A stretch of 12,958 bases of DNA from Candidatus Cloacimonadota bacterium (GTDB taxonomy: Bacteria > Cloacimonadota > Cloacimonadia > Cloacimonadales > Cloacimonadaceae). Where the stretch lies: NCBI GenBank assembly GCA_028703735.1, contig JAQVMI010000017.1, forward strand, positions 1-12,958, written 5' to 3'. The position numbers and the translations under genes are program-made. Positions within the stretch are counted from its first letter, which is position 1; each line of letters begins with the position of its first letter. Below, piece by piece: positions 1 through 6,024 of this stretch. The notes beneath the pieces were generated by a model that was not told where the DNA came from, did no database searches, and saw nothing but the letters and a program-made list of their open reading frames with translations.

Positions 1-127
1 TTCCCAATCCCTTGCGGTGATTACCGTTTCCTGTTTTGTTTTTTGCTGCGTCTGTGGTTCCACAAGGACCCAGACCCTTTCCAGTGCGACCTTTCCCATC
101 GGGACCAGTTCCGTCACGATTTGGCAC
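1..127 (-). CDS. DUF5320-type small Gly-rich protein, 3' end cut by window
   Basis: This is a partial reading frame that runs off the left edge (42 codons visible). It starts at GTG (125-127), preceded by a strong GGAGGT ribosome site (complement of 131-136). The first residues, MPNRDGTGPDGKGRTGKGLG, closely match the start of the neighbouring protein at 198-497 (MPNRDGTGPFGDGQVGRGLG), followed by the same PCG motif, so the two are tandem paralogues. This N-terminal MPNRDGTGP signature is typical of the DUF5320 family, small proteins of unknown function found beside NifX and MinD-like genes in anaerobes. The GTG start explains why an ATG-only search misses it. After residue ~24 it is Lys/Asn-rich rather than Arg/Phe-rich like its neighbour. 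It is probably the last visible gene of the operon. Confidence 0.72.
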   Translation of the reverse strand, partial: MPNRDGTGPDGKGRTGKGLGPCGTTDAAKNKTGNGNHRKGLG

Positions 128-197
128 TTTACCTCCTAAAAGGTTTTAGCAGTAGCTTTTAGAGTGCATACACAGCATCTGATTTGAAATATTGATA

Positions 198-497
198 CTA
201 CTTTTCAATATCGGCTAATCTATCGCTTACCCAAGTTAGCAGCTTCTCCAGTCTATTTTTCTCTTCTAATAGAGTGTCCTTACTATAAAGATAAGCGGAA
301 TTGCCTTCCGGCAAAACGGTATCTTGCATCCGGGCTCTGCGTCCGAAGCCACCAAAGCCACAGAAACCTGCGCCTATACCTCTGCGCATTCCTCTTCTCA
401 TTCCACTAAATTGTGCTCTGTCTGGACGACCGCAAGGTCCCAAACCTCTTCCCACCTGACCATCTCCAAATGGTCCTGTTCCATCACGATTAGGCAT
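198..497 (-). CDS. DUF5320 domain-containing protein
   Basis: A complete 99-residue protein starting at ATG with a GGAGGT site four bases upstream. The N-terminal half is Gly/Arg-rich and low in complexity (MPNRDGTGPF at 1-10, PCG at 21-23, MRRGMRRGIGAGFCGFGGFG around 33-52). The C-terminal ~30 residues are a charged helix (DTLLEEKNRLEKLLTWVSDR) that could form a coiled coil. This layout, a flexible Gly-rich head and helical tail, is that of DUF5320 proteins. Their function is not known, but they recur with NifX-type proteins and ferredoxin-MinD ATPases. It lies 54 nt downstream of the DUF134 gene and upstream of a truncated paralogue, which fits cotranscription. The two Cys (22, 46) are too few for a classic metal site in a monomer. 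Family call is fairly sure; role is unknown. Confidence 0.82.
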   Translation of the reverse strand: MPNRDGTGPFGDGQVGRGLGPCGRPDRAQFSGMRRGMRRGIGAGFCGFGGFGRRARMQDTVLPEGNSAYLYSKDTLLEEKNRLEKLLTWVSDRLADIEK

Positions 498-551
498 ATA
501 AACCTCCTTTAAGATTTATAAAAATTGGGTTTTTATGAACGCTGCTTTCAG

Positions 552-1001
552 TTATCTGCATTTACGACATCTGCGACAACCGCTAAGAAAGCAGTCGTTC
601 AAGCTTAATAATTGCTTAGAATTGCAATTAGGACAGGTTAATGTTTCTGAATCAGAAGTAATTGATACAGAAAACTTGTGAAAACAGCTTTCACAATACC
701 AATGCGACTGCTGAATGGTTACATTCCCGCCCTCTATCAGTAAGCTGCGCCCTTCTACCAAAGCAGTGGTTAATTTCTGCCTGGCTGTCTCATATATCCT
801 GGTAAAGGTGGGTCTTGATATATTCATAGCAGTTGCAGCTTGCTCGTGAATCTGCTTTTCATAGTCTATCAGGCGTAGTGCTTCATATTCTTCCAGGTTC
901 AGGATAACTGCCTGGCGAAGATTGGCTTTCATCCAGATGGGACGAAAGCCCTTGATGATAGGCAAATCATCCAACACACGGAATAATTTTACCCGTGGCA
1001 T
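552..1001 (-). CDS. DUF134 (UPF0251) DNA-binding protein with Cys-rich tail
   Basis: A 149-residue protein. Residues ~1-92 match the DUF134/UPF0251 pattern: an N-terminal MPRVK, then EEYEALRLIDYEK (38-49), then a sigma-factor-like helix-turn-helix around 50-78 (HEQAATAMNISRPTFTRIYE) and a closing LVEGRSLLIEGG. Such proteins are thought to be DNA-binding regulators, though few have been studied. The extra C-terminal part carries a probable zinc ribbon (C103-x2-C106 and C123-x2-C126) and a second Cys group (C137, C142, C145, C148), so it may sense metal or redox state. No strong Shine-Dalgarno site is visible before the ATG. It starts 21 nt after the flavoprotein stop codon, inside the operon, and is a natural candidate for its autoregulator. 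That role is inference. Confidence 0.87.
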   Translation of the reverse strand: MPRVKLFRVLDDLPIIKGFRPIWMKANLRQAVILNLEEYEALRLIDYEKQIHEQAATAMNISRPTFTRIYETARQKLTTALVEGRSLLIEGGNVTIQQSHWYCESCFHKFSVSITSDSETLTCPNCNSKQLLSLNDCFLSGCRRCRKCR

Positions 1002-1022
1002 AACATTCCAATGTTCATTTGT

Positions 1023-2387
1023 TTAGTTTCCACAAAGCTTAATCTTGCCCATTGCATCTTCCGCAGCTTTAATCAGAACATACTTTGTAGGTGCGGTTGT
1101 AAGTAGCGGATGAGTGCCAATTTGATACGATACCAGTTCATAAACAGTTACGCCTTTTTGAATAGCCAGGCTGATAATATTTACTATTTCTCCGGCAGAT
1201 TTTCCGCCATGAATTTCACCTCCGATTATCACCCCTGTCTTGGGAGAAACAATCAAGCTAATCCACAGCCTGGAAGCATCCGAGATACTCTCTGGATGTC
1301 TGTCCCAGTCCTCAAACTCGCCACTGATGTATTCTACTTCTGCTGCTTTGGCTGTTTGTTCAATAGCACCGCAGGAAGCAAAGACCTTACCCCCAATTTC
1401 TGTAGAAAATACAGATAGCGTTCCAGAAAATGTACGGATAAGCCCAATCTTGAACAGATTGTAGCCAAGTATCCTTGCTTCTGCCGTGGCAGTGGAAGCC
1501 AGCATTACGTTATCTGGTCTGCCGGTAATAAAACCGATGGATTCTGAACAATCTCCTACAGCAAACACATCCTTCACAGCAGTTCTCATATAGTTATCCC
1601 GCAGAATGGCATGCTTAGAGTTTGTTTCCAATCCTGCTTGTATCGCAAGCGTTGTGTTAGGGTTATATCCTATAGCCTGAATAACCAATTCTGCCGGTAT
1701 TTCTGTGCCGTTAGAGAGTTTTACTCCCGTCACTTTTCCAGCAAGACCAATAATTTCTGTTACCTTTGTGGAAGTATGAAGATTAACGCCCTGTTCTCGT
1801 ATGGCAGTATCGGAAAGCTTGGTAAGTTTTGGGGAAAAGGCATTAATCAGGCAGTAATCCTGCATTTCTATAAGCGAAACCTGTTTATCCTGGAATTTGG
1901 CAAGCTGTTCTGCCACTTCCACCCCGATGAAGCCACCTCCGATAATCACGATATCCTTAGCTTTATCAGTTTTTTCTTTCAGGTTTTTTATGTAGTCATA
2001 GCTTTTTTTAATGTATTCCACGCCTTCCAAATCATAGCCTTTGATAAACGTAGGTACTATGGGCACCGAACCGGTGGCAAAAACAAGTTTATCGTAAGTA
2101 ATCTCTGTTCCTGCTTTGGTTCGCACCGATTTTGCTTTGAAATCTACCTCTGTAACGGTATCTATCAAAACCTCACCACCTGCTGCTACAAATGGAGCGG
2201 GACCCATCATGTTTTTGGTTACATCGCCCAAATCATGGAAAACATAAGGAATTCCACAAGGCACCAATCCCTTTTCTTCCTCTTTAATCATCAGAAAGCT
2301 CTTATCCGGATTCTGTTTTTTTCCGGTAAGTCCCGTTATAATAGCTGAGGGTCCTCCCCCAATAATAATAACATCGTAGCTTTTCAT
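1023..2387 (-). CDS. FAD/NAD(P)-dependent oxidoreductase, CoA-disulfide reductase / NADH oxidase type
   Basis: A 454-residue flavoprotein of the pyridine nucleotide-disulfide oxidoreductase family, expected in the cytosol and using FAD and NAD(P)H. Visible motifs are the FAD-binding GGGPSA (10-15), the single redox cysteine in LVPCGIPY (C44), ATGS (105-108), the NAD(P)-binding VIIGGGFIGVEVAE (147-160), and the second FAD motif DVFAVGDC (273-280). A lone Cys near position 43 is the mark of CoA-disulfide reductases, NADH oxidases and polysulfide reductases, unlike the CxxxxC pair of lipoamide dehydrogenases. The C-terminal third (from ~325) is the dimerisation domain. Only one base separates its ATG from the stop codon of the NifX-type gene upstream, so translation is probably coupled. 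It may supply electrons to, or keep reduced, the metal-sulfur partner proteins of this operon; the real substrate cannot be told from sequence. Confidence 0.88.
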   Translation of the reverse strand: MKSYDVIIIGGGPSAIITGLTGKKQNPDKSFLMIKEEEKGLVPCGIPYVFHDLGDVTKNMMGPAPFVAAGGEVLIDTVTEVDFKAKSVRTKAGTEITYDKLVFATGSVPIVPTFIKGYDLEGVEYIKKSYDYIKNLKEKTDKAKDIVIIGGGFIGVEVAEQLAKFQDKQVSLIEMQDYCLINAFSPKLTKLSDTAIREQGVNLHTSTKVTEIIGLAGKVTGVKLSNGTEIPAELVIQAIGYNPNTTLAIQAGLETNSKHAILRDNYMRTAVKDVFAVGDCSESIGFITGRPDNVMLASTATAEARILGYNLFKIGLIRTFSGTLSVFSTEIGGKVFASCGAIEQTAKAAEVEYISGEFEDWDRHPESISDASRLWISLIVSPKTGVIIGGEIHGGKSAGEIVNIISLAIQKGVTVYELVSYQIGTHPLLTTAPTKYVLIKAAEDAMGKIKLCGN

Positions 2388-2388
2388 C

Positions 2389-2727
2389 TTAGAATTCCTT
2401 CAGCTCGTGCTTCTTATAGGCATCATAAGCGGTTTTAACGGTCATTTCCCCTGCTCCCACATATATCTTCATGGAAGTTTGTTTCAGCACCAGGGCAGCA
2501 TTATTCCCCGGACCATTGCCGGTGATCAGGATATCAGGATTCATCTCGAATAGCATCTGAGCTGTCTTTGTTCCAGCACCATGTGCCACGCCTTCAATTT
2601 CTCTGTTATCGATAGCAGAGAGTTCATCTTTTTCTTCATCGTATAGCAGGATGTATTCTGTTCTGCCCAAGCGCGGGTCTATGGCAGAATCCCATCCTGT
2701 TCCTTTTGCCGTAAAAGCTATTTTCAT
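2389..2727 (-). CDS. NifX/NifB-family (dinitrogenase iron-molybdenum cofactor domain) protein
   Basis: A 112-residue single-domain protein of the dinitrogenase FeMo-cofactor-binding family, with the ribonuclease-H-like fold of NifX, NafY and the orange protein ORP. It shows the usual opening MKIAFTAKGTGWDSAIDPRLGR (here the divergent 'SAIDPRLGR' form), AHGAGTKTAQML (48-59) and the conserved DILITGNGPG (65-74). It has no Cys and its only His are at 49 and 107, so any cluster would bind differently from ORP-like proteins with more ligands. Its ATG overlaps the stop of the upstream ATPase by 4 nt (ATGA), and the flavoprotein follows after 1 nt. Members usually carry or store Mo/Fe/Cu-sulfur cofactors. 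No nitrogenase structural genes are in the window, so a nitrogen-fixation role is not supported. Confidence 0.87.
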   Translation of the reverse strand: MKIAFTAKGTGWDSAIDPRLGRTEYILLYDEEKDELSAIDNREIEGVAHGAGTKTAQMLFEMNPDILITGNGPGNNAALVLKQTSMKIYVGAGEMTVKTAYDAYKKHELKEF

Positions 2728-3611
2728 GTTTGCTCCTTTGAAAGTATCTGTTTAATCTTAATCCAGCTTGCGCTTAGCAGCTCTGCAAGCCTACCTGTGT
2801 CATATTCCACTATGGTTTGCCCAATAGTCATAGCTGCTGTAAACGTTTCATCATATGGTAAATCGCTTAGGTGGGTTATCTTGTTCTCCTGTAAATATAC
2901 CAGTATTTGCCTTGCTACATCCGGGTTAATATCTGCTTTGTTAATGATGCAGCCTGCCGGGATGTGAAAGCGGTTCACCAGTTCGTACACTCGCTTCAAA
3001 TCGTGCAACCCGGAAACGCTTGGTTCTGTAACCAAAACCACAAAATCTGCGCCGGATAAAGATGAAACCACCGGACAGCCTATCCCCGGAGAGCCATCCA
3101 CGATAATCCAGGCTTTTCCTGTTTCTTCAGCTATCTGCTTAGCTTCCTTTTTTACCCTGGCTACCAGCTTTCCAGAATTATCTGCTCCGCTTTTCAGCCT
3201 GGCATGCACCATTACATTGCTCGCTTTGGTGGCGGAAATATACAGTTTACCCACATTTTCTTCCACCATTGTTATTGCTTCAACCGGACAAATACGGGCA
3301 CAATAGCCACAACCCTCGCAGTTGATAGCAGATATTTCGTAACCGCTTTCAGCTATATCAATTGCGTCAAAGCGGCATATAGCTGCACAGCGACCACACT
3401 TAATGCATTTCTCACTATTGATTTCAGCAGTATAACCGCTAAAGAAATCTTCTTCCGTTTTCACCACAGGCTGCATCAGCAGATGCATATCAGCAGCATC
3501 CACATCGCAATCTGCCACCACAACTTCATTGCCACCCAGCATAGCAAAAGATGCCGTTAGGGAGGTTTTGCCTGTTCCACCCTTACCGGAAATCACTACA
3601 ATCTCTTTCAT
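2724..3611 (-). CDS. MinD/Mrp-like P-loop ATPase with two [4Fe-4S] ferredoxin insert (second copy)
   Basis: A 295-residue cytosolic ATPase of the SIMIBI/MinD class. A deviant Walker A, GKGGTGKTS, lies at 9-17 with the signature Lys at 10, followed by DCDVDAAD (34-41). A bacterial ferredoxin domain is inserted at ~60-115 with C69, C72, C75, C79 and C98, C101, C104, C108, enough for two [4Fe-4S] clusters. The switch region DGSPGIGCP (172-180) and VTEPSVSGLHD (194-204) match the family. It overlaps the genes on both sides by 4 nt. Proteins of this kind come in pairs beside NifX-type genes, as in ORP loci of Desulfovibrio, and probably use ATP to load or transfer metal clusters. It differs from its neighbour in having DCD instead of DLD and a shorter path to the ferredoxin insert's first motif; the partner may form a heterodimer. 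Confidence 0.9.
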   Translation of the reverse strand: MKEIVVISGKGGTGKTSLTASFAMLGGNEVVVADCDVDAADMHLLMQPVVKTEEDFFSGYTAEINSEKCIKCGRCAAICRFDAIDIAESGYEISAINCEGCGYCARICPVEAITMVEENVGKLYISATKASNVMVHARLKSGADNSGKLVARVKKEAKQIAEETGKAWIIVDGSPGIGCPVVSSLSGADFVVLVTEPSVSGLHDLKRVYELVNRFHIPAGCIINKADINPDVARQILVYLQENKITHLSDLPYDETFTAAMTIGQTIVEYDTGRLAELLSASWIKIKQILSKEQT

Positions 3612-4471
3612 AAGTGCCTCTCTTGCATGCGGGTTATATATTGAGCAATCACTTTCAGTTGCTCTGCAAATTCCTGATGCTGCGGGTAAACCAGCTCACC
3701 TTTAGAATAAAGCTCGGCTATTCGTCTGTCATTAGGAAGCTTTGCCAATACCTGAATGCTCTCACTTTCGCAATAGTGGAAAACTTCATTATTGCCAATC
3801 CCAAAGCGATTTACTACCGCCACGAAGTCCTTGTGCAATTCCCGCATGGTTTCTATTGCCAGCTTCAGATCGTGCAATCCAAAGGGAGTTGGCTCGGTGA
3901 TAAGGATCACCAAATCTGCCTCCTGAGTTGCTTTAATTACCGGACAAGAGGTTCCCGGAGGCGCATCGTAAAGCTTTAGATAGTTTGTGGCGAAATTCTT
4001 TTCCACGTAATCCAGTGTATTAGCAATCAAGGGGACTGCCTGTTCCTGACCAATATCCAGCCTGCTTTCCACAAATGATAGCTTTCCGGTTTCGTATTGC
4101 TTCAATTCTCCCATTTTTACGGCTTGCATTGGTAAAGCCTGTGCAGGGCATAGCTCACTGCAGGCATGGCAACTGTGGCACAGCTCCGGAAATACCATCA
4201 CCATGCTTCCCAGCTTCATCACAGAGTGATAGTTGCAAACTTCCTGGCATTTTCCGCAGAGGGTGCAAGCCGCTTTATCCCATTCTGGAATCATCTTAAA
4301 CATATCCTGCTGGTGGATAAGCATTCCGTGGATGAATAATCCTGAATTAGGCTCTTCCACATCCAGGTCTATAAGCACAACCGGATATTGCTCTGCAAGA
4401 TACATGGCTAAATTGGTGGAAAGAGTTGTTTTACCTGTTCCGCCCTTTCCGCTGGCTATGGCAATTTTCAT
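3608..4471 (-). CDS. MinD/Mrp-like P-loop ATPase with two [4Fe-4S] ferredoxin insert (first copy)
   Basis: A 287-residue paralogue of the next gene. The deviant Walker A GKGGTGKTT is at 8-16, and DLDVEEPNSGLF (35-46) is the family's second motif. The ferredoxin insert carries C69-x2-C72-x2-C75-x3-C79 and C98-x2-C101-x2-C104-x3-C108. The Pro that normally follows the fourth Cys is present after C108 but replaced by Asn after C79. DAPPGTSCP (169-177) and ITEPTPFGLHD (191-201) complete the nucleotide switch regions; the Cys in 'GTSCP' (C176) is also typical. The 4-nt overlap with the second ATPase points to coupled, near-equal synthesis, fitting a heterodimer. It starts 13 nt after the first NifX-type gene. 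ATP-driven delivery of a metal-sulfur cluster to the NifX-type proteins is the likely role, by analogy. Confidence 0.9.
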   Translation of the reverse strand: MKIAIASGKGGTGKTTLSTNLAMYLAEQYPVVLIDLDVEEPNSGLFIHGMLIHQQDMFKMIPEWDKAACTLCGKCQEVCNYHSVMKLGSMVMVFPELCHSCHACSELCPAQALPMQAVKMGELKQYETGKLSFVESRLDIGQEQAVPLIANTLDYVEKNFATNYLKLYDAPPGTSCPVIKATQEADLVILITEPTPFGLHDLKLAIETMRELHKDFVAVVNRFGIGNNEVFHYCESESIQVLAKLPNDRRIAELYSKGELVYPQHQEFAEQLKVIAQYITRMQERHL

Positions 4472-4484
4472 TTCTTCGTGTGCC

Positions 4485-4823
4485 TTAGTGGTCGCAGAGA
4501 TTGTTTCCCGATTTAAGCTCGGACTTTATGTACATTTCCACAAGCTCTTTTAATGGGATATCTGGAACTCCAATGATAACTTCGATATTGTTCTCTGCAA
4601 ATAGCGTTTGGGCTTTCACACCCATGCCACCGGCAATAATGGTTTCACAACCCAGGTCTCTAAGAAACTTTGGATGAGAGCCCGGTTCATGCGGAGGAGG
4701 GGTTATCCACTCTTCCTTCATAATTTTACTATCTGTTACACTATAGATAGCAAATTTCTCGCAATGCCCAAAATGGGCACTCAACACGTTGTTGGTAGTA
4801 GGTATCGCAATTTTCTTGTTCAT
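4485..4823 (-). CDS. NifX/NifB-family cofactor-binding protein, first gene of operon
   Basis: A 112-residue protein of the dinitrogenase iron-molybdenum cofactor family. It shows the canonical start KKIAIPTTNNVLSAHFGHCE (3-22, with H17, H20 and C21), a His/Pro stretch PPPHEPGSHPKFL (42-54), and the conserved ETIIAGGMGVKAQTLF (60-75). It ends in a Cys-Asp-His tail. Unlike the operon's other NifX-type protein it has several possible metal ligands (H17, H20, C21, H45, H50, C59, C110, H112). A purine-rich GGAGACAG lies just upstream of the ATG. The gene leads the operon and is divergent to the repressor gene. It is the best candidate here for the protein that actually holds the cofactor, by analogy with ORP and NafY; the metal is unknown. 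Confidence 0.88.
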   Translation of the reverse strand: MNKKIAIPTTNNVLSAHFGHCEKFAIYSVTDSKIMKEEWITPPPHEPGSHPKFLRDLGCETIIAGGMGVKAQTLFAENNIEVIIGVPDIPLKELVEMYIKSELKSGNNLCDH

Positions 4824-4935
4824 GTACTGTCTCCTTATTTAGAGCTTTTGTAACTCTTACGTTTAGTCCTTCATCTGCATTGAATGCCAGCCTTTAGCAA
4901 TATATTGTAAGATTATGCATATCAATACGTAACGC

Positions 4936-4941
4936 TATAAT
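4936..4941 (+). promoter_or_regulatory. Candidate -10 box for the repressor gene
   Basis: A perfect TATAAT lies 23 bases before the ATG at 4965, the likely original start of the repressor. No convincing -35 box stands 16-18 bases upstream. The position fits a promoter of the intact ancestral gene, divergent to the operon on the other strand. Confidence 0.3.
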
Positions 4942-4964
4942 TTAGATCACTTTCAAAAGAACAT

Positions 4965-5102
4965 ATGCTCATTTTAATAGAGCTGTTAAACTGTCAATGA
5001 AATTCTGAAAAATTTGGTATCTCGAACGCATCTTTAGCCCGCTATAAATCGGGTGATCGACTCCCCGAACCCCAACTTTTACTCGACTTATGTAAGGCCA
5101 GA
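4965..5102 (+). pseudogene. Helix-turn-helix part of the repressor, split by an in-frame TGA
   Basis: In the same frame as the S24 domain that follows, ATG at 4965 opens a short peptide (MLILIELLNCQ) that ends at TGA 4998-5000. Directly after it the frame reads EKFGISNASLARYKSGDRLP and then LLLDLCKARVNINWLLTGEG, which is the recognition half of a phage-repressor/Xre helix-turn-helix joined without a break to the next feature. The first helix before the stop and the turn after it together look like one DNA-binding domain that has lost its continuity by a nonsense change, perhaps with a small deletion since the linker between helices 1 and 2 seems about two residues short. Readthrough or a sequencing error are the alternatives. 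Confidence 0.62.
4971..4997 (-). promoter_or_regulatory. Candidate sigma-70-type promoter for the NifX/ATPase operon
   Basis: On the minus strand TTGACA (complement of 4992-4997) is followed after 15 bases by TAAAAT (complement of 4971-4976). The -35 box is perfect and the -10 box is good, but the spacer is two bases shorter than ideal and the leader to the first ATG would be about 140 nt. It overlaps the remains of the repressor's first helix, so it may be chance. Confidence 0.3.
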
Positions 5103-5669
5103 GTGAACATAAATTGGTTGTTGACCGGAGAGGGGACTACGCAAATAACTCAAGATTTCGATGGCTGGATGAAGGAAAAATTGGAGCAGCGGATGAAGGT
5201 CGTCGACAGCAAGACTGGGCTAATCCAATCCCCCACAATAGATTATACTCGCACAATTACGCTGCCGATTGTTGGCGAAATTTCCGCGGGGCCGAGAGAG
5301 GACGTCATAGACTGCCGGAGTTTGGGCGAGACCGTAGAGGTGCCCAGAACGCTCGCACCCGGAAATGATAATAACTACATAGCTTTCAGGGTTAACGGGC
5401 ATAGCATGGAGCCCAATATCCTGCATGAGGACATTGTGATCATCAAACAGAGCATCGACTGGGATAATGCCAATGGAAAGGTATGTGCGGTTCGTGCCAG
5501 TGACGGAGTCACACTCAAGAAAGTGGTACTCGATCCGGCTAATAGTCGTATTATTTTACAGCCATTTAATATGGACTATGACGTCCAGATTATAGACCCG
5601 GATCAGGGTTTGGAATTAATCCTCATCGGGAATTTGTCACTTCAGATGCGGCTTTTCAAAATCGATTGA
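5103..5669 (+). CDS. S24/LexA-like repressor, C-terminal self-cleavage domain; probably lacks its HTH
   Basis: A 188-residue frame whose only usable start after the upstream TGA is GTG 5103, with just a weak AAGG before it. It begins inside the linker of a phage-CI-like repressor (INWLLTGEGT). The C-terminal half is a LexA/UmuD-type S24 peptidase domain: a likely Ala-Gly cleavage site in EISAGPRED, the catalytic serine in NGHSMEP, and the catalytic lysine in GVTLKKV. Intact relatives bind operators as dimers and inactivate themselves by cleavage upon RecA activation during DNA damage. Starting at GTG, this product would have no DNA-binding domain, so it is either a broken gene or the start is further upstream with readthrough of the TGA. 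It sits between the NifX operon (divergent) and a repeat-rich region that could hold its operators. No other phage gene is nearby. Confidence 0.8.
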   Translation: MNINWLLTGEGTTQITQDFDGWMKEKLEQRMKVVDSKTGLIQSPTIDYTRTITLPIVGEISAGPREDVIDCRSLGETVEVPRTLAPGNDNNYIAFRVNGHSMEPNILHEDIVIIKQSIDWDNANGKVCAVRASDGVTLKKVVLDPANSRIILQPFNMDYDVQIIDPDQGLELILIGNLSLQMRLFKID

Positions 5670-5686
5670 TTTCTGGCAAACCCTCG

Positions 5687-5865
5687 TTTGTCCAAGTCCA
5701 GTCCAAAAAAAGCGCTATTTGAAGTTTTCGGTGACACAAAGACGTCCAAATACGTCCAAAACAGGCGATGTCCAAGTCCGAAACAAGTCCATCATATTTC
5801 CCCACCACATAAGGACTTATCCCCATTTGTCCAAGTGAAAGAAGCTTGAAGCTTTGGGTGACACA
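5687..5865 (+). repeat. GTCCAA motif cluster with imperfect 37-nt direct repeat, in a 355-nt gene-free stretch
   Basis: The region between the repressor and the dikinase-like gene (5670-6024) has no credible gene. It holds GTCCAA at 5690, 5701, 5744, 5754, 5770 and 5829, plus GTCC variants at 5696, 5776 and 5787, all on the plus strand. Two longer copies share the layout GTCCAA, 13-14 variable bases, then GAAG-TTT-GGTGACACA: 5701-5738 and 5829-5865, with 16 of 18 bases equal in the last part. A tandem GAAGCTT GAAGCTT is at 5841-5854. This could be an operator array for the neighbouring repressor, a leader RNA region or a degenerate dispersed repeat. Confidence 0.6.
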
Positions 5866-5947
5866 TTACAGCTGGAATGACGGACGGAATTTATACTGGT
5901 TACCCACTTGATATGGAAGAGAGCCAAAAAAAATCCATAAATCGTTC

Positions 5948-5974
5948 TTGACAGAAACTGATGAATAATTAAAG
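5948..5974 (+). promoter_or_regulatory. Candidate promoter of the dikinase-like / GAPDH-like operon
   Basis: A perfect TTGACA (5948-5953) is followed by an AT-rich stretch. The best -10 candidates, TAATTA (5966) and TTAAAG (5969), are 12 and 15 bases away, shorter than ideal. The distance to the TTG start at 6025 is suitable. Weak evidence. Confidence 0.28.
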
Positions 5975-6024
5975 GGGTAGAAGGAGCGTGTAGCTCTACA
6001 AAATATCAAACTGAGGAATAGGTT

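Noticed and set aside
1611..2348. Plus-strand open frame of 245 codons opposite the flavoprotein gene
   Set aside because: The minus strand encodes a protein with all FAD/NAD motifs in order; the plus frame is Phe/Cys/His-rich nonsense without a plausible start.
4875..4892. Sigma-54-like TGGCAT...TGCA on the minus strand before the NifX operon
   Set aside because: ORP operons in Desulfovibrio use sigma-54, so this was tested, but the GG-to-GC spacing is about two bases too short for a -24/-12 promoter and no sigma-54 activator gene is in the window.
4998..5000. TGA as selenocysteine or as reassigned codon
   Set aside because: No characteristic hairpin was seen after it, the site is not a redox position, and TGA ends other genes normally (for example the S24 frame at 5667-5669). 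A nonsense mutation is simpler.
5040..5054. Hairpin CCCG-CTATAAAT-CGGG as a regulatory element
   Set aside because: The stem is only 4 bp and lies within the coding remains of the recognition helix (ARYKSG), which explains the bases.
5687..5865. CRISPR array
   Set aside because: The repeated core is only 6 bases, spacing is irregular (5 to 43 bases), and no cas gene is present.
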